Source: Candidatus Latescibacterota bacterium
GTDB taxonomy: Bacteria > Latescibacterota > UBA2968 > UBA8231
DNA: 64,000 nt
Reading direction: 5' to 3'
Assembly: GCA_022819745.1 (NCBI GenBank)
Contig: JAJEGS010000007.1
Location: forward strand, 34,731 to 98,730
The stretch's first letter is position 1, and each line of letters opens with the position of its first letter. This document shows positions 22,533 to 32,519 of this stretch, one piece after another. The translations under genes and the position numbers were made by a program. The notes under the pieces are model-generated. The model saw only the letters and a list, made by a program, of their open reading frames with translations. It was not told the origin of the DNA and did no database searches.

Positions 22533-24542
22533 ATGCGCAGTGCTTGGCCTTTGATCCTAATCCTCGCGATCGCCCCTAGCCACGCTCAAGTAGAAAAGTG
22601 GCAGCTCGGCGGCAGTGGCATGGCGTGGGACCAGCGCGACTCCCTCCAAGTCCTTGTCGATTTTGCCGACAGTGCGATCCAGCCGCTCTACTTGCAGCCG
22701 CACCAAAACGTCCTTCACCTGCTGGAAAACTGGGAGTTCTGGCGCGATCCCTCTCTGCACAACCTCGGCTATGTAGATGGCCAGAAACCCCGCTTCTGGA
22801 ACCGCTGGAACGGTGCCGGCGGCGATCCGACCCAAAGCGGCGTTTTCCTAATTGATCGCGACTCCACGACCTATAACGCTCCCCGTTCCGAATCGATCAG
22901 AGCCACGTTCTTCTCCTTCGACACCGCCGTGCCGATCCCCGCCGTGCGCTTCGGCTTCTTCACCCCCTCGCAGGGCTTCCGCTCTGACGGCACACCGCTG
23001 CCCTTCGACGCGGTCCCGGCTTTTGATGTCTCGATCGGCACGGACTCTGAACCGGCCGTTCACTGGGGCGGCAACGATCTCTTTGAAAAAACCATCGCCA
23101 ATGTCGGTGCCAACTTCGAATCCTCCGTTCAGATAGAATTCCCCCGCCAGTACGCCCGCTTCTTTCGCTGGCGGCGGCAAACGTCGCTGGCCGACGAGGA
23201 AGCCCTCAACATCTGCCGCGACTGCGGCGGCCAAGGCAACCAAGCCATCGCGCTCAAAGGCTCAATCGGGGGATTTGAGGTCTTCGGCCAAGGCATACCC
23301 CAGCGCGTCGTGTACCTCAGCCAAGTTATCGATCTCGGCCAAGTCGTAAATTTTGGCCGCCTGCACTGGGCGGGCACGCCGCTGCGCTTGGTCGATGGCG
23401 CGGTCGTCGAAGATCCCGACGCCCCCGTCTGGCTCAAGGCCAAGGTCCGCGTCGGCCGCGACGACAGCCCAGCGACCTACCACGAATACACCAACATCGG
23501 CCGCGAGAAGGAAGTCGCGCGCGAGACCTACGAGACGCTCACCGCCCAACTCAACCGCGACCCGCGACCCGGAATTCGCGCCTCCATTGGCTACGATTCC
23601 GCCAACTGGTCCTTCTGGTCGGTTCCTTTTACCGAATCGGGCCAACTCATCCGGCTCCGCAGCGGATCGCACTTACAGGTGGATCTGTCCATAGAAAGCC
23701 GCGACTTCGACGCTTGGCTGCGGCTTGACTCGCTGTGGATCGAGACCGCGCCCCTATTGGCGGCCGAGGTTTTCGCCGAAGTGGCGCGGCGCGACGACCC
23801 GCAGCCCAAGCGCGGCTTTACCGAAGTGGCCTTGGGCCAACAGACCGAATTCGTCTATCAGGTGCGGGCCGCATTCGACCGCGACACCGCTCCTGGGTTC
23901 GACGCGCTCAAAATCCACACCGGCAGCCGCACTGCCTTCCGCAGCCTCGAAATGGGCACCCCGCTCGCTCCCGTCAACCCCGTCGCAATAACCGAAGACG
24001 ACGGGTTGACGATCCAATTGCCCCAGCGCATCACCAGTGCCAACAACGCGCCGATCCGCGTGACCTTCGCCACCGCAGTTTTCGAATTCGCCTCCACCTT
24101 TACCGGCGAAATCTTCGCCGCTGACAGCGAATCACTCCCGCAGCCGATCTTGGCTGGCGATGCTGGCGCGGCGGTCTCCACCAACAGCCTGCGGGTGTTG
24201 GGCGCAGACGACGCAACGCCCGGTTTCATCCAATCGCTCGCTTTGTCCACCCCTGTGCTGACCCCCAATGGCGACGGCGTCCACGATCAACTCCAGATGC
24301 GCTATTCGCTTTTCCGCCTCCCTGGTGCCGTACCCGTAGCACTCGAAGTGTACGCCTTGGATGGCCGTCGCATCGCCCGCCTCGACAAGGGGCTGCAAGA
24401 CTCCGGCCCACAGGCGATTATCTGGGATGGCCGCGACGAGACCGGCCAGCTTCTTCCACCGGGCCTCTACTTGCTCTCCCTCGCGCTGCAAACCCAATCC
24501 GTCCAAGCCAAGCAGCTATTAGCCCTCAGCGTCGCCTACTAA
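22533..24542 (+). CDS. Cassette protein A2: secreted discoidin-like protein with FlgD-like C-terminal domain
   Basis: This 669-residue A-family member has a signal peptide (MRSAWPLILILAIAPSHAQ). The family blocks WQLGGSGMAWDQRDS, LIDRDSTTYNAP, FGFFTPSQGFRSDGTPL, VIDLGQVVNFGRLHWAG, GIRASIGYDSANWSFWS and WLRLDSLWIETAPLLA are present. The tail is LTPNGDGVHDQLQMRY through WDGRDETGQLLPPGLYLLSL to LSVAY. The SD candidate AGCGGAGG (22514-22521) is rather far from the ATG at 22533. Another ATG at 22526 is out of frame. It follows the MITE-like insertion by 74 bp, so this insertion may separate A2/B2 from the A1/B1 transcript. Confidence 0.85.
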   Translation: MRSAWPLILILAIAPSHAQVEKWQLGGSGMAWDQRDSLQVLVDFADSAIQPLYLQPHQNVLHLLENWEFWRDPSLHNLGYVDGQKPRFWNRWNGAGGDPTQSGVFLIDRDSTTYNAPRSESIRATFFSFDTAVPIPAVRFGFFTPSQGFRSDGTPLPFDAVPAFDVSIGTDSEPAVHWGGNDLFEKTIANVGANFESSVQIEFPRQYARFFRWRRQTSLADEEALNICRDCGGQGNQAIALKGSIGGFEVFGQGIPQRVVYLSQVIDLGQVVNFGRLHWAGTPLRLVDGAVVEDPDAPVWLKAKVRVGRDDSPATYHEYTNIGREKEVARETYETLTAQLNRDPRPGIRASIGYDSANWSFWSVPFTESGQLIRLRSGSHLQVDLSIESRDFDAWLRLDSLWIETAPLLAAEVFAEVARRDDPQPKRGFTEVALGQQTEFVYQVRAAFDRDTAPGFDALKIHTGSRTAFRSLEMGTPLAPVNPVAITEDDGLTIQLPQRITSANNAPIRVTFATAVFEFASTFTGEIFAADSESLPQPILAGDAGAAVSTNSLRVLGADDATPGFIQSLALSTPVLTPNGDGVHDQLQMRYSLFRLPGAVPVALEVYALDGRRIARLDKGLQDSGPQAIIWDGRDETGQLLPPGLYLLSLALQTQSVQAKQLLALSVAY

Positions 24543-24548
24543 CGTCCG

Positions 24549-26882
24549 ATGCGCCTACTGATTTCAGTCCTTTGTTCGGCAACCGCTCTCGCGGCCGCGG
24601 AATTCCGCTTCGACAGTGCAGCAAAATGGTCAACCTGGAAGATGCCCCACGGCCTGATCGAGTTCGACGACCGCGGTCGCTTGCAACTGGTCAAATTCCG
24701 CAAACACATCAACGCCGTAGCCGACGCACCCACCTTCACCCATCTCACCCGCTCGCGTGGGGCCAATGTGCGCGGCGGAATATGGGAAGCCGGCAGCAAC
24801 CCGACCGCGGCCAGACGGATCATCGACGGCGACCGCAAGACCTTCTGGCAAGCCTCTGCCAACGACGCCCTCGGCGACTGGTTCGTGCAAATCGACCTCG
24901 GCCGCACCGTGCTGGCCAAAGAGATCCGCCTGCACTTTCCCGACCAAGAAGGCGCTCGCCCCTTCCGCCAGTTCACCGTCTTCACCGCCACCGGCATCAC
25001 TTCCGACGCCCTCGACGACCTCTTTATCTTTCGCCCGGTCTATCTCACGACCCAACCCAACCGGGACACCACGGTCTCGTTCCCCCTCGCCTTCGACCTC
25101 CAAGACTCCGCCCAAGTCCTCGACCCCAATCGCGACGTCGATCTAGAAAAATTCAACCAGTACCGCCTCATCCAGTACATCAACTTCACCGTCGAAGACT
25201 TCGATTCTGAAGGTGCCCTAGCCGAGATCGAAGTCATGGCCGTCGGCGACAACGTCAGCTTGGGCAACGACCGCCGTGGCGGCATCATCGACGGACTCAC
25301 CGCCCGCTCCACCGAAAACATCCTCGACGGCGACATGAACACCGCCAGTTCTATCCTGCCTGTAGGTTTTGAGGGCCGCGTCCGCACCTGGGAAGACCAA
25401 GGCACTTGGTTTTTCATCGACCTAGGGGCCGTATTCTGGCTCGACGAGCTTTTTCTCTATGCGCTGCGGCCACGCGAGGGCACGGTCGGCAGCGTGGCCG
25501 GCGCGCCGCGTGGTTTTAACTTCCTCTATTCGGACGGCACCCGCGTCATCAGCTCTCAACTTCCCATCCCCGAATCCTTCGACTTCGCGACCCTCATCGA
25601 CCAACCCGACGCCAACCCCATGCGCTATCTGCGCTATCTGTTCCAACCGCGCAGAGTCCGCTACCTGTTCTGGCACGCCCACACCCCCCAAGGCTGGGGC
25701 TCGCGCTGGACCGAGCTGATGCTGTTTTCACCGGGCCACCCCGCCGAGATAATCATGCGCTCGGACTTTATCGATCTCGGCGCGGCCGCTGGCGACGGCC
25801 GCCCCAAAGTCATCAGCAACCTCTCTTGGAACGCCGACATCCCACCCGGCACGCGCCTGCAAGTGCGCTCGCGCTCGGGCAACACCCAAGGCGAAGTCTA
25901 TGCCTTCCACGACAAAATCGGCGAACCGATCACCGAGGAGAAATGGCTCAGCCTGCCCAAAGTGCTGCGAGGGAGAATCGACACCACGGTCGTGGTCAGC
26001 GAAGACTGGGATGCGTGGAGCGAGGCGTACAACTTTTCCGGCGAGGCATTCAAGTCGCAAAGTCCGCGCCGCTTCGTGCAATTGGAGCTGATCCTCTCAA
26101 CGGACGATCCACAGGTAGCCCCCGCGATTGACGCCCTATCGCTTGAGTACGAGGACGCGCTATTGCAGGGCGCACGCGGTCTGATCGCCCCGAGAGTCGC
26201 CCAACCCAACGAGGACACCCGCTTCACTTACACCCTGTTGTCCGCAGCCGATGCCGAGGACGCAGGTTTCGACCTGTTGCGCTTTGACCTGCCCTCTGAG
26301 GCGTCCGACGTCGAAGTCCGCGCGGGCGACACCCATATCGAGCCATCTTCCATCGACATCCGCGCTGACACCCTACAAATCGGCCTGCCTCGTGCAATCA
26401 CCGCCGACTCTGTCCAAGTCAGCTTCACCACCCGCGTAGTACACAACGCCACGCTCTTCGGCCTCGACTTGGGATCAAGCGCTCATCCAGACCTGTGGCA
26501 ATCGGTCGAACCCATGACGCGCCGCGCCAATATCGTCATGCTGCCCGAACTGACCGGCACGGCTCAGCTCATCGACGACCTCTCGATTTCCTCGCCCGTG
26601 CTCACTCCCAACGGCGACGGCATCAACGACGCAGTAGCTATCCGCTTCGTCGCCTTCAAGGTCGCACAACGCACGCCCCAAGTGCACATTTTCGACCTCG
26701 CCGGACGGGCGGTTGCCGAACTAGCGACTCCGACCATCGACGGCTTAGCTCACGTTTTTACTTGGAATGGACGCACTGCGCAAGGCAACTTCGTACCGCC
26801 CGGCACCTACCTCTGCCGCATCGACCTAGCGGCTGATGCTGGCGACGATACGGCACTGCGCACCATCGCCGTGGCGTACTGA
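24549..26882 (+). CDS. Cassette protein B2: secreted double-discoidin protein with gliding-type C-terminal domain
   Basis: The 777-residue product starts 6 bp after A2 with a signal peptide (MRLLISVLCSATALAAA). It shows the B-family opening FRFDSAAKWSTWKMP. The two discoidin-like units are IIDGDRKTFWQAS with WFVQIDLGRTVLAKEIRLHF, and ILDGDMNTAS with WFFIDLGAVFWLDELFLY. The middle has RSRSGNTQGEVYAF and EDWDAWSEAYNFSGEAF. The C-terminus has LTPNGDGINDAVAIRF, VHIFDLAGRAVAEL and tail IAVAY. It is co-directional and tightly spaced with A2, as in the other two cassettes. Confidence 0.85.
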   Translation: MRLLISVLCSATALAAAEFRFDSAAKWSTWKMPHGLIEFDDRGRLQLVKFRKHINAVADAPTFTHLTRSRGANVRGGIWEAGSNPTAARRIIDGDRKTFWQASANDALGDWFVQIDLGRTVLAKEIRLHFPDQEGARPFRQFTVFTATGITSDALDDLFIFRPVYLTTQPNRDTTVSFPLAFDLQDSAQVLDPNRDVDLEKFNQYRLIQYINFTVEDFDSEGALAEIEVMAVGDNVSLGNDRRGGIIDGLTARSTENILDGDMNTASSILPVGFEGRVRTWEDQGTWFFIDLGAVFWLDELFLYALRPREGTVGSVAGAPRGFNFLYSDGTRVISSQLPIPESFDFATLIDQPDANPMRYLRYLFQPRRVRYLFWHAHTPQGWGSRWTELMLFSPGHPAEIIMRSDFIDLGAAAGDGRPKVISNLSWNADIPPGTRLQVRSRSGNTQGEVYAFHDKIGEPITEEKWLSLPKVLRGRIDTTVVVSEDWDAWSEAYNFSGEAFKSQSPRRFVQLELILSTDDPQVAPAIDALSLEYEDALLQGARGLIAPRVAQPNEDTRFTYTLLSAADAEDAGFDLLRFDLPSEASDVEVRAGDTHIEPSSIDIRADTLQIGLPRAITADSVQVSFTTRVVHNATLFGLDLGSSAHPDLWQSVEPMTRRANIVMLPELTGTAQLIDDLSISSPVLTPNGDGINDAVAIRFVAFKVAQRTPQVHIFDLAGRAVAELATPTIDGLAHVFTWNGRTAQGNFVPPGTYLCRIDLAADAGDDTALRTIAVAY

Positions 26883-26952
26883 TATTGCTTAAATAGGATA
26901 ATCGCTTCCGACGCGTTATATTAGCGCACGATTCGACGGAAGGAGAGTCATC

Positions 26953-28986
26953 ATGCGCCGTGCCACAATCGTCCTGTTCACCCTAATTGTAGCGCAAAGT
27001 GCCACCGCCCAAATTTCCCACTGGCAACTAGGCGGCAGCGGCCTGTCCTGGAGCGAAAACGACACCACCCGCCTCTTCGTCGATTTCGCCACTACTCCTG
27101 GTGCCATCCAGCCCACGTACTTCACGCAGAATGAGACGGTCTTTTCCCACATCGGCAATTGGGCCTTCTGGCGCGACCCCAGCGACCGCATCTTCGACTA
27201 CCTAGACGGCGAAACACCCCGGATGTGGAAGTGGAACCACGGCATACCCGACCCCTCGGAAAACGGCTCCTGGCTCATCGATGGCGATCCTATCACCTAC
27301 AACCCACCCAAAGCCGACCGCATTGAAAAGGAAACTTTCACCATGGATTTGGCCGTGTCGGTGCCAGCGGTGGCCTTCGGCTTTATCCCGCCCAGCGAGG
27401 GCTTTCGCTCCGACGGCACGCCACTCGAAACGGACTTTGTTCCCGCCTTTCAGGTGACCGCCTCAGTCGCGCCCGAGCCTCCAGTACTCGAAGGCAATGT
27501 CAACCCACTCTCCACCGTCATCGCCGACGTCAACTCCAATTTCGAGCCCCATGTGCGCATCGACTTCACTCGCCAGTACCTGCGCTTCTTCCGTTACCGC
27601 CGGACGCTCTCGCTACTAGACGAGGACGCCCAAGCCAAAAGCGGCAACGTCGCCATCGCCCTCATCGGCTCGATCAGCGAGTTCCAGCTCTTCGCCCAAG
27701 GCGTGCCGCGGCAGGCCATCTACAAGACCAAGATAACCGACCTTGGCGCACCCGTGAATTTCGGACGGCTGTTCTGGCAGGCAACGAAATTCCGCATAGT
27801 TGATGGGACTTCAGTGGAAACTCCCGACGCAGCGGCCCAAGTTAAAATCGAGATACGCACCGGCCTAGACGACGATCCAGCCGTCTATCACGAGTACATG
27901 GACACCGGGCTCGAACGCGTAGTCTCGCGCGACCACTATGAAAACGCCCTGCGCACCCGCTTCGTACGCGTCACCGCCGCAGACGACCTGACCGAACGCC
28001 AGCCCAAGCCGGGCGTCCGTGCTTCCATCGGCTACGATTCAGACAACTGGACCTTCTGGTCCGCGCCCTTCGTCGAATCGGGTCAACCGATCAGCCTGCG
28101 CAACGGCACCTACTTGCAGTTCCGCGTCACCATGGAAAGCGACTCCTTCGACGACTTCGTGCGCCTCGACTCATTGTGGATCGAAACCGCCCCGCTGTTG
28201 GCCGCCAACGTGCGCGGCGAAGTGGCCCCGCTAGACGATCCGCAGCCCGTCGGCGGGATCACCCAAGTCCCCTTGGGCGAAGCCATAGAATTCATCTATG
28301 ATCTCCAAGCCGATTTTGAGGCCGTAAATGCGCCCGGCTTCGACCTGCTACGCATTCGCACCGGGCATCAAACCGAACTCAAAAGCCTGCAACTAGGCGA
28401 GAGCCGCACAGAAGCTACGCCCACTGAGGTCACCCAAGAACCCGAGGGCCTGCTCATCCGCCTACCCGAGCGCATCACCCGCGCCAACAATCCGCCGATC
28501 CGCATCGTCTTTGGCACGGAGATATTTGAATTCGCTACCACCTTCCAAAGCGAGGTTCTAGACAGCGAACGCGACGTTCTGCCGCAACCTGTGGTGGGTG
28601 CCGATGTCGGCGATGCCCTCTCGACCAACAGCCTGCGCGTGCTCGGCACTACTGGACAAACAACCGCCTTCATCCAGAACCTTACCTTTTCCTCTGCGGT
28701 CTTTACACCCAACGGCGACGGCATCAATGACGAACTGCACGTAGCCTATTCGCTGTTCCGCCTGCCCGAACCCGTGCCCGTCGTCCTCGAGGTCTATAGC
28801 CTCGACGGGCGGCGCGTGGCCCTCGTCGAGGCTGGCTTGCAGAACGCCGGCCCGCAAAGCCTGCGCTGGGATGGCCGCGATGAATCGGGCCAGTGGCTGC
28901 CGCCCGGCCTCTACCTGACGGCCTTAACCCTGCGCTCGGAATTTGCCGCCGATCCCCAGTTACGCCCTTTGGGTATCGCTTATTAA
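26953..28986 (+). CDS. Cassette protein A3: secreted discoidin-like protein with FlgD-like C-terminal domain
   Basis: The 677-residue A-family member starts at an ATG with GGAAGGAG upstream and has a signal peptide (MRRATIVLFTLIVAQSATAQ). It has WQLGGSGLSWSENDTTR, LIDGDPITYNPP, FGFIPPSEGFRSDGTPL, GAPVNFGRLFWQA, GVRASIGYDSDNWTFWS and FVRLDSLWIETAPLLA. The tail is FTPNGDGINDELHVAY, WDGRDESGQWLPPGLYL and LGIAY. Its insertion of about 8 residues relative to A1 lies in the middle region (FVRVTAADDLTER). It lies 70 bp after B2. Confidence 0.85.
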   Translation: MRRATIVLFTLIVAQSATAQISHWQLGGSGLSWSENDTTRLFVDFATTPGAIQPTYFTQNETVFSHIGNWAFWRDPSDRIFDYLDGETPRMWKWNHGIPDPSENGSWLIDGDPITYNPPKADRIEKETFTMDLAVSVPAVAFGFIPPSEGFRSDGTPLETDFVPAFQVTASVAPEPPVLEGNVNPLSTVIADVNSNFEPHVRIDFTRQYLRFFRYRRTLSLLDEDAQAKSGNVAIALIGSISEFQLFAQGVPRQAIYKTKITDLGAPVNFGRLFWQATKFRIVDGTSVETPDAAAQVKIEIRTGLDDDPAVYHEYMDTGLERVVSRDHYENALRTRFVRVTAADDLTERQPKPGVRASIGYDSDNWTFWSAPFVESGQPISLRNGTYLQFRVTMESDSFDDFVRLDSLWIETAPLLAANVRGEVAPLDDPQPVGGITQVPLGEAIEFIYDLQADFEAVNAPGFDLLRIRTGHQTELKSLQLGESRTEATPTEVTQEPEGLLIRLPERITRANNPPIRIVFGTEIFEFATTFQSEVLDSERDVLPQPVVGADVGDALSTNSLRVLGTTGQTTAFIQNLTFSSAVFTPNGDGINDELHVAYSLFRLPEPVPVVLEVYSLDGRRVALVEAGLQNAGPQSLRWDGRDESGQWLPPGLYLTALTLRSEFAADPQLRPLGIAY

Positions 28987-28998
28987 GAGGAGATTTTG

Positions 28999-31350
28999 AT
29001 GAGACGCGCAATCATCGCCTGTCTCGTGCTAGCCACACCACTTGCGGCTGATATGCTCTCCTTTGACAGCGCCGAGAAATGGGCCCAATGGCAACAGCCC
29101 TTCGGCTTGGTCCAGATCGGCGAACAAGGCCAGCTCTCACTCGTCAAATTTCGCAAAGACATCAACCTCATCGAGGACGCGCATCTCTTCGTCCACGAGA
29201 CCCGCAAGCGGGGCGACGCCGTCGCCGGTGGCCTCTGGCAAGCCGGTTCCAACGAGGCCGACGCCCCGCTGGCCATCGACGGCGATCCAACCACCTATTG
29301 GCAACCTAGCCCGAACGACGCCCGCGAGGACTGGTTTATCACCATCGACCTAGGCCGCGCAGCCCTCGCCCGCGAGATTCGCCTGACATTCCCCGACCAA
29401 GAGGGCGCGCGCCCGTTCCGCCAATTCCGCGTCTTCACCACCTCCGGCGTGCGCATTGCGGCCACGGACGACCTCTTTCTCTATCGCCAAGCCTTCCGCA
29501 CCACGCGCCCCAACGCCGAATCCGAAATCGTCATCCCATTGCGCTATGCCGGCCGCGACAGCGCGCTCGTGATTGACCCCGATTTGGATTTAACGCCTGC
29601 AGAACGCAATAACTACCAGTTGATCCAGTACATCCAAATCATTTCCGAAGAACAAAACGCCGACGCCGCCCTCGCCGAAATTGAGGTCATCGGCATTGGC
29701 GACAACATTGCCATCGGCACCAGTCAGCGCGGCAATTTTGTCGAAGGCGATGGCACCGGCTCTACCTTCAACCTGTTCGACGCCAACCTCAACACCAACA
29801 ACACCGTCACCGACTGTCGCGGTGCGCTGGCGGAATGGACCGAAGGCGGCACGTGGTTCCGCGCCGACCTAGGCGCGACATTCTTTATCGACGAGATGTT
29901 CATCTACTCCATGCAGCCCGACGAAGGCACGCTGGGTTTCACCATCTCTGGCACCGGGCCGGGCCACACCCTTCTCTTTTCCGACGGCACCCCGGCCACG
30001 GGCACCGCCCCCATCGTCGAAGTCCCCGAAAACGTCGATTACGAACAGGTCTTCACCCATCTGGCCCCCAACGCCGACAACCTGCTCTACATGCGCTACC
30101 TGTTCGCGCCGCGCAAGGCTCGCTACCTGTTCTGGCACGGCGTTACCTGCAGGGGATGGGGCATCGTCAAGTGGGGCGAGATGCAACTGTTCTCTCCGGG
30201 TTATCCAGCCCAAGTCGAGTTGCAGTCGGCCTTTATCAATCTCGGCGAGGTAGCTGGCGATGGGCGACCCAAAGTCATCAAGGCCCTGCACTGGGACGCC
30301 GACCTGCCTCCGGGCACCCGGATGCAGTTGCGCTCGCGTTCGGGCAACGCGCTAGCACCGGTCTTTACGTTTCGCAATAAGCTCGGCGAAGAAATCACCG
30401 AAGAAAAATGGAAGAGTTCGCCCAAAGTGTTGCGCGGTCCCATCGACACCACGCTGGTCGTCGGCGAGGACTGGGACGCCTGGAGCAATGTGTACCAGTT
30501 TTCCGGTGAGTCCTTCAAGTCGGACAGCCCCCGCCGCTTCATGCTGCTGGAGATGATCCTCGCCACCGATGACCCCGCTGTCGCTCCGACCGTCAACTCG
30601 GTCTCCGTCGAATACGAAAACGCCTTAGTCCAAGGCGCGCGCGGCAGCGTCGCTCCCCGCGAGGCTAGCCCCAACCAAGACACGCACTTCACCTACACCC
30701 TTTGGCCCGAGACCGACGAACTCGACAGCGGCTTCGACCTAATGCGCTTCACCGTCCCCGAGCCGGTTGACCTCCAGAGCGTGTCGGTAATGGTCGGCGC
30801 AGAACCGGTCGTTCCGGCCACCTTGGACATGCAGGCCGACTCGCTGCTCATCGCGTTGCCGCAGGTGGTTTCCGGCGATTCGCTGCAAGTGAGCTTCACT
30901 ACCCGCCTGCTACAAAACGCCACCGTCTTTACTCTCGACCTCGGATCGAGCGAAGCTCCGGGCCTGTGGCAGTCGGTCGAGGCAGCCGAGCGCCGCTCCA
31001 ACATCGTCATGCTGCCCGAACTGACCAGCAGCAGCCAGCTCATCAGCGATTTGCAACTGGCCTCGGCAACCGTAACCCCCAATGGTGACGGCATCAACGA
31101 CCAACTAGAGGTGCGATTTGTCGCCTTCAAAGTCGAGGGCACTGAACCACAGGTGGAAGTTTTCGACCTAGCCGGACGCCAAGTAGCAGTCCTCACTCCA
31201 AGCGCCGAAGGCTCTCAACGCCTCTTCACCTGGGATGGCCGCGACATCGACGGAACGAGCGCCGCCCCCGGCCTGTACGTCCTGCGCGTCAATCTGGGTG
31301 CCGATGCCGGCAATGACACTGCGTTCCGCACCATCGCCGTGGCGTACTAA
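28999..31350 (+). CDS. Cassette protein B3: secreted double-discoidin protein with gliding-type C-terminal domain
   Basis: The ATG at 28999 has AGAGGAG 6 bases upstream; an in-frame TTG sits just before it. The 783-residue protein has a signal peptide (MRRAIIACLVLATPLAA) and the opening MLSFDSAEKWAQWQQP. Its discoidin units are AIDGDPTTYWQPS with WFITIDLGRAALAREIRLTF, and LFDANLNTNN with WFRADLGATFFIDEMFIY. RSRSGNALAPVFTF and EDWDAWSNVYQFSGESF in the middle match B1 closely. The tail is VTPNGDGINDQLEVRF, VEVFDLAGRQVAVL and IAVAY. B3 is more like B1 than B2 in several blocks, which suggests more than one duplication step. Confidence 0.85.
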   Translation: MRRAIIACLVLATPLAADMLSFDSAEKWAQWQQPFGLVQIGEQGQLSLVKFRKDINLIEDAHLFVHETRKRGDAVAGGLWQAGSNEADAPLAIDGDPTTYWQPSPNDAREDWFITIDLGRAALAREIRLTFPDQEGARPFRQFRVFTTSGVRIAATDDLFLYRQAFRTTRPNAESEIVIPLRYAGRDSALVIDPDLDLTPAERNNYQLIQYIQIISEEQNADAALAEIEVIGIGDNIAIGTSQRGNFVEGDGTGSTFNLFDANLNTNNTVTDCRGALAEWTEGGTWFRADLGATFFIDEMFIYSMQPDEGTLGFTISGTGPGHTLLFSDGTPATGTAPIVEVPENVDYEQVFTHLAPNADNLLYMRYLFAPRKARYLFWHGVTCRGWGIVKWGEMQLFSPGYPAQVELQSAFINLGEVAGDGRPKVIKALHWDADLPPGTRMQLRSRSGNALAPVFTFRNKLGEEITEEKWKSSPKVLRGPIDTTLVVGEDWDAWSNVYQFSGESFKSDSPRRFMLLEMILATDDPAVAPTVNSVSVEYENALVQGARGSVAPREASPNQDTHFTYTLWPETDELDSGFDLMRFTVPEPVDLQSVSVMVGAEPVVPATLDMQADSLLIALPQVVSGDSLQVSFTTRLLQNATVFTLDLGSSEAPGLWQSVEAAERRSNIVMLPELTSSSQLISDLQLASATVTPNGDGINDQLEVRFVAFKVEGTEPQVEVFDLAGRQVAVLTPSAEGSQRLFTWDGRDIDGTSAAPGLYVLRVNLGADAGNDTAFRTIAVAY

Positions 31351-31353
31351 AAA

Positions 31354-32484
31354 TTGACCGAACAACCCTACGACCTATTGGTGCGCGTCCCGCGCCTCTT
31401 CTGCGCGGATAGCGGCCTCGATGGCCCCGGCGCGGTAGCCATTCGCGGCGACCGCATTGTCGCCTCTGGTCCCGGCGTCGAGGGACCGGCCCACACCGTG
31501 CTCGACTTCCCCGACGCCCTCCTGCTACCCGGCTTAGTCGATCTGCACGCCCACCCGGCTCGCGGCCAATCGCGCTTTGGCGTAGATCCAGACATCCACT
31601 TTTTGCCACGCGGCGTCACCACCGTCATGTCCCAAGGCGATGCCGGGGCTGTGAACATCGACGACTATCGCCGCACCGTGATCGATGCCTCGCGCACTCG
31701 CGTGCTCCTAGCCATCAACCTATGCAAACACGGCGAGACCCACCCCGTGCGCTGCTTCAACGACCTAGCCGACGCCGATGCCCAAGCCTGCGCCGATGCC
31801 ATTGCCTCGGACGACCGCAGCATTTGGGGCATTGCCGTCACCGTCACCGGCGGAGCCTGCGCCGACGGCCTCGACCCGCGCCCCATTATGGCCGCCGGGC
31901 TGGAGGCCGCGGAATTGAGCGGCAAACCACTGCTGGTGGGCACTCGCCTCAAGCCCGACTGGCCCCGCCGCGAACAGCTTCCCCTATTGCGTCCCGGCGA
32001 CGTGGCTACCTACTCCCTCAATGCCCTGCCCGAAAACCTGCTGGACGGCGACCGCATTGCCGACGACGTATGGGAAGCTCGCCAGCGCGGCGTCCTCTTC
32101 GACTTGGGCCACGGCATGAATTCCTTCAGCTTTCCCATTGCCGAGACCACCATTGCCGAGGGTTTCCTCGTCGATACGGTTTCGACCGACCAGTACAACC
32201 GCCACGTTGACAGCCGCCCCCAGCACGACCTCCCCCGCACAATGTCCAAGCTCATCGCCGCCGGCATGGCCGAAGCAGATGTATTCGCCCGCGCCACGGC
32301 CCGCCCTGCCGAGGTGCTGGGCCTAAAGGGCGAAGTCGGCACCTTAGCTCCGGGCGCTTGCGCCGACTTGGCGGTGCTGCGCTGGAACGAAGAGGCCCTG
32401 CCCTTGCGTGACGTCAACGGCGAGGAGCGACCCGGCGGCTGTTGGGAGCCGGTGGCTACCATCCGCGGTGGCCAAGTGGTTTAG
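31354..32484 (+). CDS. Amidohydrolase/deacetylase-family metallohydrolase
   Basis: The 376-residue protein shows an amidohydrolase-superfamily layout. An N-terminal small beta domain (VAIRGDRIVASGPGVE) is followed by a metal-binding HxH in LPGLVDLHAHPARG. GVTTVMSQGDAG, a late HGMNSF segment and a C-terminal GEVGTLAPGACADLAVLRW also fit. The closing domain (VATIRGGQVV) is typical. It begins with TTG 3 bp after the B3 stop and has no other good start. The reaction is probably hydrolysis of an amide, ester or cyclic amide. The family resembles dihydroorotase-like deacetylases, and the exact substrate is unknown. It is followed by the DapA-family gene. Confidence 0.8.
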   Translation: MTEQPYDLLVRVPRLFCADSGLDGPGAVAIRGDRIVASGPGVEGPAHTVLDFPDALLLPGLVDLHAHPARGQSRFGVDPDIHFLPRGVTTVMSQGDAGAVNIDDYRRTVIDASRTRVLLAINLCKHGETHPVRCFNDLADADAQACADAIASDDRSIWGIAVTVTGGACADGLDPRPIMAAGLEAAELSGKPLLVGTRLKPDWPRREQLPLLRPGDVATYSLNALPENLLDGDRIADDVWEARQRGVLFDLGHGMNSFSFPIAETTIAEGFLVDTVSTDQYNRHVDSRPQHDLPRTMSKLIAAGMAEADVFARATARPAEVLGLKGEVGTLAPGACADLAVLRWNEEALPLRDVNGEERPGGCWEPVATIRGGQVV

Positions 32485-32519
32485 GCCCTTCCATTCCAAC
32501 ATTAGAGGATCAAAGCACA

